A stretch of DNA of 64,000 bases from positions 186,880,298 to 186,944,297 of the forward strand of contig OZ038380.1 of the NCBI GenBank assembly GCA_964036045.1. The letters run 5' to 3'. The DNA comes from Eutreptiella sp. 'Long Island Sound 2002'. Its lineage: Eukaryota > Euglenozoa > Euglenophyceae > Eutreptiales > Eutreptiaceae. Below the pieces are notes generated by a model. The model was not told where the DNA came from, did no database searches, and was given only the letters and a program-made list of their open reading frames with translations. Made by a program: the position numbers and the translations under genes. Positions 43,976 to 54,194 of the stretch are shown here, one piece after another (position 1 is the stretch's first letter; every line of letters begins with the position of its first letter).

Positions 43976-45090
43976 CCGTGCCCCCAACTCTCAGGGGAAT
44001 GGCAAACGGAAGTCTGTGTGCGTACCGTACTGACAGCCGGGCGCCAGTGGCAGCCAAACGCTGCGCGCACGCGGCACAATGCCACCCGCACTGGAGCGTG
44101 GGGGGGGGTCCGGGGCTGGGGGGGGGGGGGGGGGCTGGCTATGGGACAGCACCGCCGTGTGGGGGCGCCACGTCGTGGCGGTGCCGCGCCTGACGCGGCC
44201 CGATGGTGGGTGGAGCGGCAGCGGGGCCGGGCTTATGCCTGCGTCAGCCCCTGATTGGGTGCCGTCGGTTGGTGTGTGGGGAGCGCGCGCGTGCTCGGCG
44301 TCGCCCGCGGGAGGCGGGCCCCGCTCCGCGATGCTGTCCGTTGCGGGTGCAGCGGCGGCCGCGGCACACTGCACGCATGGAATCACATTTTGTTTTCTCA
44401 TATTTATACGGCACATCGGCGAAACAAATGCATACTGCATCTATGAGTGCAATTTGTGGTATTTTTGTTTCTGAGAAGGTAGATTCCCTATCCCACTCGC
44501 CCATTTCCCATGCACATGGCGTCTCACCAATGAATGGTGTGTTCGAATCATCTACAATCTACCATCACCTCACAAATGACGGTTCTGCTCCCGCCACAGA
44601 CATAGTCGATTGCGGTCTACGACGAGAACTGTGCAGCCATGATTTGTGCCGTAAGCATGTGACCTTGCATGTCTTGATGCCAAAATCTGCGGTCAGGAAA
44701 ACAACGGTAGGACAGGACCGCCAGGCCCAGACACGGCCATAGGGGAGCAATCCAAGCAAGCAGCCGCAACAAACGGGGTCATTGTGGAAGTGAGCAAAAC
44801 ATGCGTTCGGCCCACAAGGGCCAAAACCTTGGGCAATCCGCACAACTTGGTCTCAAAGTGTCCAAAGTCCCAACTTTAAGTTCTGGTCGCAACTTTAGGT
44901 CGCAACTTTAGGTACCAACTTTAGATGCCATCTTACGGACTAGGAAAACCCACGTAAATAGCGATCCAACTGGGCAGGGTCGCCAATGGGGCACACCGCC
45001 GTGCGCAGGTGCGTGCAGCAGCACACTCAACACGCGATGAGCTTTGATGTCTAGCTCTGTGCGTGTGCACTTTGCTTTGCAGATCTGCTC
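43976..45090. other. Intergenic, no gene seen
   Basis: GC-rich, with G-runs near 44120. At 44870-44930 a short tandem of cgcaacttta(g)gt units precedes the next gene. No supported coding frame. Confidence 0.5.
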
Positions 45091-45096
45091 TCTGCA

Positions 45097-46575
45097 ATGC
45101 CCTGCTACAACGTTGAGGCCCCTGGCGTGGCCATGAGCGAGGGCCGTGCTTTTTTCCCAAAAAGTCTCAAATTGAAACGTTTACTGTCATCATTGGAGCA
45201 GGGGCCCGACCGGTCGTCGACCAGCCCCACAGCTCCACAGCAGCCCAACAGCCACGCGGGCCCCATCCGCCCCGTTGGGACCCCACTGCACAAGTGCTCC
45301 ACTTCCCCCACCAGCCCGCCCCCCAACAGCCGGCCATTCAGCCCCATCCATGCCCCACGGTGCACCGCCAAAGTCCGGTCCTACAGCGTTGCCGCCCACC
45401 GTCAGTCCCCAGGATCGGATACAAGTGAGTTGATGCGGAGCAGAACCACCATCGTCGACACGCCGCCCCCTTGCACCCCCTCGTCCCGCGCCAGGAAGGA
45501 CGCCCCGCGTGATGCCCCCAGCAGCCCCGCTACGCCCGCGGCGCCTCTAAAGGCGGGGCTCGTGCAGAAGCTGCACACGCGACGTCGGCCCGAGAACGGC
45601 GGTGCCAACAAGCGCAACAATGGCCCGCAGACCAGTGGGACGTACCGGTTCCTGGAGGCCCTCTCAAAGATGAGGTCCGCCGAGAAGCCGCAGCCCCCGG
45701 CGTGCGGGATCCACGATGTGCTCCTCTCGCGGCTGAAGGGCCCGGAGCCTGAACTCCCCGGCCCCTACACGTTCCTGCAGGACTATGCGTTCCCCGGGGA
45801 TGGCGCCAAGGGTCTCGCGGCTCTCAAGTTGGGGGAGTCGGCCCTTGCGCTGCACAACGCGGTCGGCATCTACGAGCCCCTCCTCAAGAGGCTGGTGGGC
45901 CCCGAGCCTCGTATTCCGGACCAGTACGCCTTCCTGGTCAGCTACTCGTTCCCTGGGAGCAACCGCGACGGTGATGAGCAAGAAGACAACTGCAACGGGT
46001 ACGAGGACATCAACAGCATCGGCAACAGCAATGAAGAGGAGGAGGAGGAGCAGGAGGTAGACAACATGAGCAAAGACAACGACGACAACGACAACGAGGA
46101 CAGCAGCAACCACAACCACAACAAAGACAACAAATGCAATAACGACGACGACAATGACAACAACGAGGACGACAACGGCAGCGGCCGCAGCAGCAGCAAC
46201 AACCAGTTCGGTCTGGGGACCAGGCAACAGTGCCAGCCAACCGGACTGCTGGATGTTTTGCGAGCGAGCTGCCAGGAGGTGGTGGGCAACGACCCTGTGG
46301 TCAACGTGGCAGAGTATGGCTCTTCGGAGCAGTGCGCCGACGAAGAGCCGTGTATCATTTTGCGCAGCTCGTCAGCACTCCCCAAGAGCCAGTCGATGAA
46401 GTACAAGTTGCAGTCGCTGATTGCCGAGTCCAAGACGAAGCAGGCAGACTGCACGGAGCCAGGCCGGACTTCCCAGAGCTCCCCCGTGAAACGGCATTTT
46501 AAGGGGGCCCTGAACGCCAAACGATCAAAGCCGCGGCCCATCAGCCCATGTAGGACCAAGGGCTCGAGGAAATGA
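45097..46575 (+). CDS. Unrecognised protein with twin GPEP/FLxxYxFPG motifs
   Basis: 492 residues from ATG. I recognise no family. Residues 1-170 are Ser/Pro-rich and disordered. Residues 204-234 and 257-287 are two copies of a ~31-residue motif, G-I-x-x-x-L-L-x-R-L-x-G-P-E-P followed by Y-x-F-L-x-x-Y-x-F-P-G. A related TYRFLEALSK occurs at ~180. Residues ~290-375 are a Glu/Asp/Asn repeat from an expanded gac/aac tract. The C-terminus is basic with SSPVKR and ISPCR, possible proline-directed kinase sites. Upstream, tttgctttgcag just before the ATG could be a splice acceptor, so a further 5' exon is possible. No retroelement features. A host gene is likely. Confidence 0.6.
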   Translation: MPCYNVEAPGVAMSEGRAFFPKSLKLKRLLSSLEQGPDRSSTSPTAPQQPNSHAGPIRPVGTPLHKCSTSPTSPPPNSRPFSPIHAPRCTAKVRSYSVAAHRQSPGSDTSELMRSRTTIVDTPPPCTPSSRARKDAPRDAPSSPATPAAPLKAGLVQKLHTRRRPENGGANKRNNGPQTSGTYRFLEALSKMRSAEKPQPPACGIHDVLLSRLKGPEPELPGPYTFLQDYAFPGDGAKGLAALKLGESALALHNAVGIYEPLLKRLVGPEPRIPDQYAFLVSYSFPGSNRDGDEQEDNCNGYEDINSIGNSNEEEEEEQEVDNMSKDNDDNDNEDSSNHNHNKDNKCNNDDDNDNNEDDNGSGRSSSNNQFGLGTRQQCQPTGLLDVLRASCQEVVGNDPVVNVAEYGSSEQCADEEPCIILRSSSALPKSQSMKYKLQSLIAESKTKQADCTEPGRTSQSSPVKRHFKGALNAKRSKPRPISPCRTKGSRK

Positions 46576-46673
46576 CCGGCGTGAGACTGGGTGGACCGTG
46601 CGACAACGCTCCTGTCCTGCGGTTGCATTCGCACTAGCAGGCACCCACCCTGCAAGGCATGTAATTAATCTCC

Positions 46674-47165
46674 ATAGCGCTGGACACCGGGTGCACTACC
46701 CGGTTCCCCAACAGCGTTTATGGAGCCCCCCGCAACTCAATTTGCCCCACTGCCCATGTGTAGACTGGGCTATCTATCGGCCTTCATGGCCAGCCTTGGG
46801 CCGGCCCCGGTTTCTCAAAGCACCTGTGTCAAAGGCAAATCAGCGATGAGATACTGCCGTGCCCATGCGCAATGCTATGGTGGCAAAGTGTACGGTTGCC
46901 ATTCCCCAGCGTATACCAATACACACGGAGGGGCCTCAGCCAAATGGCAGAACTTGAAGCTTATAGGACATGTGGATGGCCGTGTGCACACCAGCTTCAT
47001 TGCAGCCACAGTGAACGCACTGCCGCGGGGCTGACAGGGGAAGTAGTAGTGAGGAGCTTGCCCTTGCCCTTTAGCACGACTGCTTGTGCCACGCTCACCT
47101 GGCGCCCACGCCACCAGCAACAAACACAGTGCTGTGTGCTGGTCGGATTGTGCAGGCGGGATGGT
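46674..47165 (+). repeat. Segmental duplication D1, copy A
   Basis: About 490 bp repeated at 48952-49440 (offset 2278) with very few changes. It opens with a strong hairpin: cgctg and caccgggt pair with acccggt and cagcg. Its right part continues into the 272-bp unit family. Confidence 0.85.
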
Positions 47166-47450
47166 TCCGAATGTCTGACGATCCACCCGCCCTGCGATTG
47201 CATGTACATTAGTGACTGGTGACGCACCAGATATGACAGTCGTACCTCCGGCACCAAAAGCAGGTGTGGCATGCCATACGGGACCCCACCCGCTTTCCCG
47301 GAACAAGGTCGCTCTCCCTCGCCGCCGCGCTGGACACCACACAGCACCCAACAGGCCTTTGTGCAGCCTCACAATCCTGGCCGCAGCACGGACCAACCTG
47401 CCCCTGGCAATGTGCGCTGCGTGCGCCCCCTGGCTCGTGTGTATCCCGAC
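47166..47450 (+). repeat. Single diverged copy of the 272-bp unit region
   Basis: Matches ~51070-51380, including gacgatccacccgccctgcg and the following accaaaagcaggtgtggc, here present once and not in tandem. It probably represents the arrangement before amplification. Confidence 0.75.
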
Positions 47451-47519
47451 CGCTACTTTGTTTCCGCAACTTTTGGAATCGTGGAATGCGGCGGTTCCAT
47501 TTTCTGATGGTCCATGAAG

Positions 47520-48040
47520 GGCACCCTTTTCGGTGATGTGAGGCTGGGGATGGTATTCTAGGGATATTGGTCGCTGCCTTGCCATTTTCACCCCTTCTTG
47601 TGCTTTGGAGATGGAGATTGGGGAATCACCTGACGACTGGGGCATTCACGACGCAATACATCGGCTCACGAAGCGCTCTTTGCCCCCAATATATTATTGT
47701 ATACATCTACGCATCTCCCCATAGAGCCGTGTGAACTTTGGTACCCAACCCTGCGGTTCTTGAGTTGGGTTTGCGTGTTCTTGGTGCCTCGCAGCGCTGG
47801 TTCTCTCAGCCTGCGGTTTTTCTTGTGCTCGAGCAGCACACTCGGATGCCCATGGGCGTGGCAGTGCCCGCTCATTTCCTGGTATCAGATTTAGGTCATC
47901 TGCATTCTGTGGTGTGTCGGCTGCCACATTGCTTTGTGGGACAGACGTGGCATCGACGTGGCATCGGACAGCTCTGATCTTTGACTCTCAGAAGCGGTGT
48001 AAGACTGGGGTGGACTGTGCGATAACGCTCCTGTCCTGTG
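47520..48040. other. Intergenic, no gene seen
   Basis: Unique sequence without a supported coding frame. Confidence 0.45.
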
Positions 48041-48044
48041 ATTG

Positions 48045-48275
48045 CATTTGCACCCACCTGCAAGGCATGCAGTTTTAGATGCATCCGCCTTGCAAGGCAT
48101 TTGCATTAGATACACCCACCCCGCAAGTTATTGGCCTAAAGATGCACCGACCCTGCAAGGTATTGACACAGCGATGTATCAACCTTGCAAAGCATTTACA
48201 CAAGGACGCACCCACCCCGCAAGGCATTTACATTAGGCTGCACCCACCCTGGAAGGCAATTACCTCCCCTCTGGC
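48045..48275 (+). repeat. ~38-bp minisatellite, about six copies
   Basis: Units contain cacccaccc(t/c)gcaaggcat followed by t(t)acattaga and a variable link. The last units read ccaccctggaaggcaattac. Confidence 0.75.
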
Positions 48276-48950
48276 ACTGCCCCCCCACAAATGACCTCAA
48301 TCCATCAAAGCAGGTCACACAAAAATCATGGCACTGGACACTGGGAATACAACACGGTACCCCACCAGCCTTCATGGAACGCCCCCCCAGCCCACTGCCC
48401 AATAGCACTGGACGCTGGGTGTGCGCAACACAATGCCCAACCAGCCTTTATGGAACCCTCTTCCACCGTCCCCTGCCCTGTACTCTAGTAGAGAATGTAC
48501 TGTGCTTGCATCTCTCTGGTTATAGGTTCAGTACCCTGTGCTGCTCTCTATGATCACTATGAGCCATGATGTGGTGGCGTCCTTGGTACACCTCCTGGGA
48601 CCTACCTTGGTACATCATGCTTTCTGCAGACCCAATATTTGTGTGTTGCCTGTCTAGGATCTTAAAGGGCTTGATGGGTACGGCCTCCATGCGACCACCC
48701 TACCTGGGTTCGAGCCCATGGGAGAGTGTGCTGCAGAGGTATCCACGGTGCATCAAATATGTAGATTTGGGGCTGGGGGGCGGCTACTCCAACCTACGCC
48801 CGGGTGTGGAGGTGGTATCCCCTAGTTCGTGATCTGTTCGGGTTCCGTGTGGTGGAGACACGGGTAGTGGGCACCCTTACCCAGCAATCAGCTGGCATGG
48901 GGCCGCGCTGCTCCCCGGCAGCTTCTCTTCCTCCTCTCCTCCCCTTTTCC
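48276..48950. other. Intergenic, no gene seen
   Basis: Contains a B-box-like gggttcgagccc near 48707 but no matching A box, so no tRNA or SINE is called. Confidence 0.45.
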
Positions 48951-48951
48951 C

Positions 48952-49440
48952 ATAGCGCTGGACACCGGGTGCACTACCCGGTTCCCCAACAGCGTTTATG
49001 GAGCCCCCCGCAACTCAATTTGCCCCACTGCCCATGTGTAGACTGGGCTATCTATAGGCCTTCATGGCCAGCCTTGGGCCGGCTCCGGTTTCTCAAAGCA
49101 CCTGTGTCAAAGGCAAATCAGCGATGAGATACTGCCGTGCCCATGCGCAATGCTATGGTGGCAAAGTGTACGGTTGCCATTCCCCAGCGTATACCAATAC
49201 ACACGGAGGGGCCTCAGCCAAATGGCAGAACTTGAAGCTTATAGGACATGTGGATGGCCGTGTGCACGCCGGCTTCATTGCAGCCACAGTGAACGCACTG
49301 CCGCGGGGCTGACAGGGGAAGTAGTAGTGAGGAGCTTGCCCTTGCCCTTTAGCACGACTGCTTGTGCCACGCTCACCTGGCGCCCACGCCACCAGCAACA
49401 AACACAGTGCTGTGTGCTGGTCGGATTGTGCAGGCGGGAT
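48952..49440 (+). repeat. Segmental duplication D1, copy B
   Basis: Counterpart of 46674-47162, in the same orientation. Confidence 0.85.
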
Positions 49441-49826
49441 TGTTGACATGCAGGGCCCATGACAAATGAGATATTGCTGGTTTTTTGTTGCCCCATTACG
49501 ACTTTGGGTGTTATGAAGGTCGTTGGCGACAGGACTGCCATGAATTGCAGGATCGTACGGCAGCTACTGCTCCGCCAGTGTTGTGTTGAGGTCCGGGCAT
49601 ACCGGTGCCCAGCACTACTCTGTTTCATGAGTCTCACTTTCCCCCCCCCCCCCCCCCAACCTCTCCTGCATTTCCACTCTGCCGCCGAGGTCATCCTGCA
49701 TAATCTCCTGGCGGGCGGTCAAAGGAGTGGCACCGAATGTCTGACGATCCACCCGCCCTGCGATTGCATGTACATTAGTGACTGGTGACGCACCAGATAT
49801 GACAGTCGTACCTCCGGCACCAAAAG

Positions 49827-51186
49827 CAGGTGTGGCGTGTCAGCCACGGTGAACGCACTGCCGTGGGGCTGACAGGGGAAGTAGTAGTGAGGAGCTTGCC
49901 CTTGCCCTTTAGCATGACTGCTTGTGCCACGCTCACCTGGCGCCCACGCCACCAGCAACAAACACAGTGCTGTGTGCTGGTCGGATTGTGCAGGCGGGAT
50001 GGTTCCGAATGTCTGACGATCCACCCGCCCTGCGATTGCATGTACATTAGTGACTGGTGACGCACCAGATATGACAGTCGTACCTCCGGCACCAAAAGCA
50101 GGTGTGGCGTGTCAGCCACGGTGAACGCACTGCCGTGGGGCTGACAGGGGAAGTAGTAGTGAGGAGCTTGCCCTTGCCCTTTAGCATGACTGCTTGTGCC
50201 ACGCTCACCTGGCGCCCACGCCACCAGCAACAAACACAGTGCTGTGTGCTGGTCGGATTGTGCAGGCGGGATGGTTCCGAATGTCTGACGATCCACCCGC
50301 CCTGCGATTGCATGTACATTAGTGACTGGTGACGCACCAGATATGACAGTCGTACCTCCGGCACCAAAAGCAGGTGTGGCGTGTCAGCCACGGTGAACGC
50401 ACTGCCGTGGGGCTGACAGGGGAAGTAGTAGTGAGGAGCTTGCCCTTGCCCTTTAGCATGACTGCTTGTGCCACGCTCACCTGGCGCCCACGCCACCAGC
50501 AACAAACACAGTGCTGTGTGCTGGTCGGATTGTGCAGGCGGGATGGTTCCGAATGTCTGACGATCCACCCGCCCTGCGATTGCATGTACATTAGTGACTG
50601 GTGACGCACCAGATATGACAGTCGTACCTCCGGCACCAAAAGCAGGTGTGGCGTGTCAGCCACGGTGAACGCACTGCCGTGGGGCTGACAGGGGAAGTAG
50701 TAGTGAGGAGCTTGCCCTTGCCCTTTAGCATGACTGCTTGTGCCACGCTCACCTGGCGCCCACGCCACCAGCAACAAACACAGTGCTGTGTGCTGGTCGG
50801 ATTGTGCAGGCGGGATGGTTCCGAATGTCTGACGATCCACCCGCCCTGCGATTGCATGTACATTAGTGACTGGTGACGCACCAGATATGACAGTCGTACC
50901 TCCGGCACCAAAAGCAGGTGTGGCGTGTCAGCCACGGTGAACGCACTGCCGTGGGGCTGACAGGGGAAGTAGTAGTGAGGAGCTTGCCCTTGCCCTTTAG
51001 CATGACTGCTTGTGCCACGCTCACCTGGCGCCCACGCCACCAGCAACAAACACAGTGCTGTGTGCTGGTCGGATTGTGCAGGCGGGATGGTTCCGAATGT
51101 CTGACGATCCACCCGCCCTGCGATTGCATGTACATTAGTGACTGGTGACGCACCAGATATGACAGTCGTACCTCCGGCACCAAAAG
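49827..51186 (+). repeat. 272-bp tandem repeat, five identical units
   Basis: Units start at 49827, 50099, 50371, 50643 and 50915, each with gcaggtgtggcgtgtcagcc. I see no difference between them. 272 is not a multiple of three, so the identical overlapping frames on the minus strand are an artefact. Identity across five units points to very recent expansion or homogenisation. Confidence 0.97.
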
Positions 51187-51196
51187 CAGGTGTGGC

Positions 51197-51577
51197 GTGT
51201 CATACGGGACCCCACCCGCCTTCCCAGAACAAGGTCGCTCTCCCTCGCCGCCGCGCTGGACACTACACAGCACCCAACAGGCCTTTGTGCAGCCTCACAA
51301 TCCTGGCCGCAGCACGGACCAACCTGCCCCTGGCAATGTGCGCTGCGTGCGCCCCCTGGCTCGTGTGTATCCCGAACGCCGAGCCGTTTGGGCTCGTGCA
51401 GAGGGGGCGCACCTTGCGCTGTGTCCGCGCTGCACGAAACGTCGGCTGTTTTCCATCACCGGTAGCCATGGGTCCCACGCTCCCGAATTCTGCACCCCAT
51501 GCTGTTTTGAAGTGATCGTGCATGGTTCTGTAGGTGGGTGGTTCTCAGGGGTGTTCCTGGGATACGCAACAGAATAA
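51197..51577 (+). other. Open frame with zinc-ribbon-like CxxC pairs (copy A)
   Basis: 127-codon open frame with no internal ATG, so at best an exon or a fragment. The second half reads like protein, with LCPRCTKRRLF, 17 residues, then CTPC, a spacing seen in zinc ribbons. A second CPRC occurs just downstream in the same frame after the stop (~51590). Repeated nearly unchanged at 53049-53429. Function unknown. Confidence 0.3.
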
Positions 51578-52217
51578 TTGGCGCTGTGCCCGCGCTGTGC
51601 GAAAACGCCCCCAGAGATTTGCCAACGCAAGGGCCGTTAAAACCAATTTTGCAACGTGTGCGCAGCCCACTGCGTTCCATCTTTCGATGCGCCCCGTGTG
51701 AAGGCCGTGTACTTTAGACTTTAGATTATTCACCAGAAATCCGCCCCAAAACACGCCGCCCCCCCCCCCCCCAGTCCACGTGGAGCCAGTTTGCGCTGGC
51801 AACTGATTGGAACATGCAACGGGACCACGGATGTAGTGTCTTGTGGGGTGTGCATTAGGGCAAGAGCAACAACCTTGTCAGAGCAGCAGCAGGTGTTGTT
51901 TGCGCACCTTTTGGCACCGTGTCCTACTTCGCCCTTTATAACGTCACCCCTCCCGTCAGAACGACAGTAGGTGTCGTTTCCCTCCATTTTTTGGACTTTG
52001 GTGTTGGTTGCCCTCGCAAGGGGGAGGTGGTAGGACAACGGAGGGGGGGTGGGGAGTCACCCCCCCTGCGTAGAGCCCCCCCTGTGTACAGTCACCCTCT
52101 TGTTCCCACAACACCATGGCTGCATTTCAGCTGCAGGCGTCACGCAGACGGGCATAGTTTTCCTGTATCCTGAGAAGATCTAACGGCTCAAATATCTGGA
52201 ACCCAAACAACTCCAAG

Positions 52218-52746
52218 TGTAGGACCGCTCCCCGCCCCCTCCGTCTCACCCACTCAACACATAGGACTCCGGCACCCCCTGGCCCCGTGGTACCCCAGCG
52301 CCTGCATCAGTTGTGGGGGAGAGCCTCCTCTGAGCTTCACGGTCTGGGAGTGGCTGCACATGAAGCCTGTCAGCGCTGGCACGGGCACAGACACCATGAT
52401 GGCGCAGAGCTGCGCACGCCCCTAAAAAACGCCCCCCCCCCTTCGCACCACCCCTCTCACCCACACCTGCACCCCCTCGGTGCCCACTCCGATGTAACGG
52501 TTGACCCCCCCCCCCCAACCCACCCGCCCAACACAGTCCGGTGGCTCGCCAAAACACAATCAAGTACATGAAACCGCAAGTCCCACCTACTCCGCCTTCA
52601 TGTTTACTGCCGTGCATCCACGCCCCTGTGTGTGACCTGGCCATCACCTAGCTTCCATTCCTGTCAGCCGTGGCCAAAGAGGGTGCCGCCCCTGCCATGC
52701 GCGCGGTGCACACAGTGCACCAGGATGTGCGTTTGGCTGCACCCGC
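52218..52746. other. Unique DNA between the two D2 copies
   Basis: No gene supported. Two C-runs near 52430 and 52505. Confidence 0.45.
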
Positions 52747-53048
52747 CATGAATTGCAGGATCGGACGGCAGCTACCGCTCCGCCAGTGTTGTGTTGAGGT
52801 CCGGGCATACCGGTGCCCAGCACTACTCTGTTTCATGAGTCTCAATTTCGCCCCCCCCCCCCCCCCCCCAACCTCTCCCGCATTTCCACTCTGCCGCCGA
52901 GGTCATCCTGCATAATCTCCTGGCGGGCGGTCAAAGGAGTGGCACCGAATGTCTGACGATCCACCCGCCCTGCGATTGCATGTACATTAGTGACTGGTGA
53001 CGCACCAGATATGACAGTCGTACCTCCGGCACCAAAAGCAGGTGTGGC

Positions 53049-53429
53049 GTGTCATACGGGACCCCACCCGCCTTCCCAGAACAAGGTCGCTCTCCCTCGC
53101 CGCCGCGCTGGACACTACACAGCACCCAACAGGCCTTTGTGCAGCCTCACAATCCTGGCCGCAGCACGGACCAACCTGCCCCTGGCAATGTGCGCTGCGT
53201 GCGCCCCCTGGCTCGTGTGTATCGCGAACGCCGAGCCGTGTGGGCTCGTGCAGAGGGGGCGCACCTTGCGCTGTGTCCGCGCTGCACGAAACGTCGGCTG
53301 TTTTCCATCACCGGTAGCCATGGGTCCCACGCTCCCGAATTCTGCACCCCATGCTGTTTTGAAGTGATCGTGCATGGTTCTGTAGGTGGGTGGTTCTCAG
53401 GGGTGTTCCTGGGGTACGCAACAGAATAA
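53049..53429 (+). other. Open frame with zinc-ribbon-like CxxC pairs (copy B)
   Basis: Copy of 51197-51577. I see one amino-acid change (Arg for Pro in LARVYPE) plus a silent change. No ATG start. Same caution as for copy A. Confidence 0.3.
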
Positions 53430-54009
53430 TTGGCGCTGTGCCCGCGCTGTGCGAAAACGCCCCCAGAGATTTGCCAACGCAAGGGCCGTTAAAACCAATT
53501 TTGCAACGTGTGCGCAGCCCACTGCGTTCCATCTTTCGATGCGCCCCGTGTGAAGGCCGTGTACTTTAGACTTTAGATTATTCACCAGAAATCCGCCCCA
53601 AAACACGCCGCCCCCCCCCCCCCAGTCCACGTGGAGCCAGTTTGCGCTGGCAACTGATTGGAACATGCAACGGGACCACGGATGTAGTGTCTTGTGGGGT
53701 GTGCATTAGGGCAAGAGCAACAACCTTGTCAGAGCAGCAGCAGGTGTTGTTTGCGCACCTTTTGGCACCGTGTCCTACTTCGCCCTTTATAACGTCACCC
53801 CTCCCGTCAGAACGACAGTAGGTGTCGTTTCCCTCCATTTTTTGGACTTTGGTGTTGGTTGCCCTCGCAAGGGGGAGGTGGTAGGACAACGGAGGGGGGG
53901 TGGGGAGTCACCCCCCCTGCGTAGAGCCCCCCCTGTGTACAGTCACCCTCTTGTTCCCACAACACCATGGCTGCATTTCAGCTGCAGGCGTCACGCAGAC
54001 GGGCATAGT

Positions 54010-54028
54010 TTTCCTGTATCCTGAGAAG
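54010..54028 (+). repeat. LINE target-site duplication, left
   Basis: tttcctgtatcctgagaag, 19 bp. Identical to 63943-63961 and to the single copy in the empty site 52159-52177. Confidence 0.93.
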
Positions 54029-54194
54029 GTGTTTTTGTTGCCCCTGCATGTGGTGACACTGCCACTGAGACTCTGAGACCCAGAATCTTACCGAAAGCAA
54101 CAACTCTTGACCTACACAGGGCCCAGTGCCCTCGCTTCGCGCTCACACAGGCTTCTGGCCTCGCTGACACTGCCCTTGAGCGGGGCCATACAAT

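Larger units (their letters stand above)
49538..52217 (+). repeat. Segmental duplication D2, left copy (LINE-empty)
   Basis: Matches 52747-54028 plus 63943-64000, apart from the five-unit 272-bp expansion that only this copy has and the 9.9-kb LINE that only the other has. It keeps the uninterrupted LINE target at 52159-52178. Confidence 0.9.
52747..54028 (+). repeat. Segmental duplication D2, right copy (LINE-occupied)
   Basis: Contains one 272-unit remnant (to ~53040) and then follows the left copy at offset 1852 up to the LINE insertion point. The match resumes after the LINE at 63943. Confidence 0.9.

Noticed and set aside
48690-48720. tRNA gene around gggttcgagccc
   Set aside because: No A box at the right distance and no cloverleaf.
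50047-51112. Series of identical 173-residue minus-strand proteins
   Set aside because: They overlap each other by most of their length because the 272-bp unit repeats. Repeat artefact.
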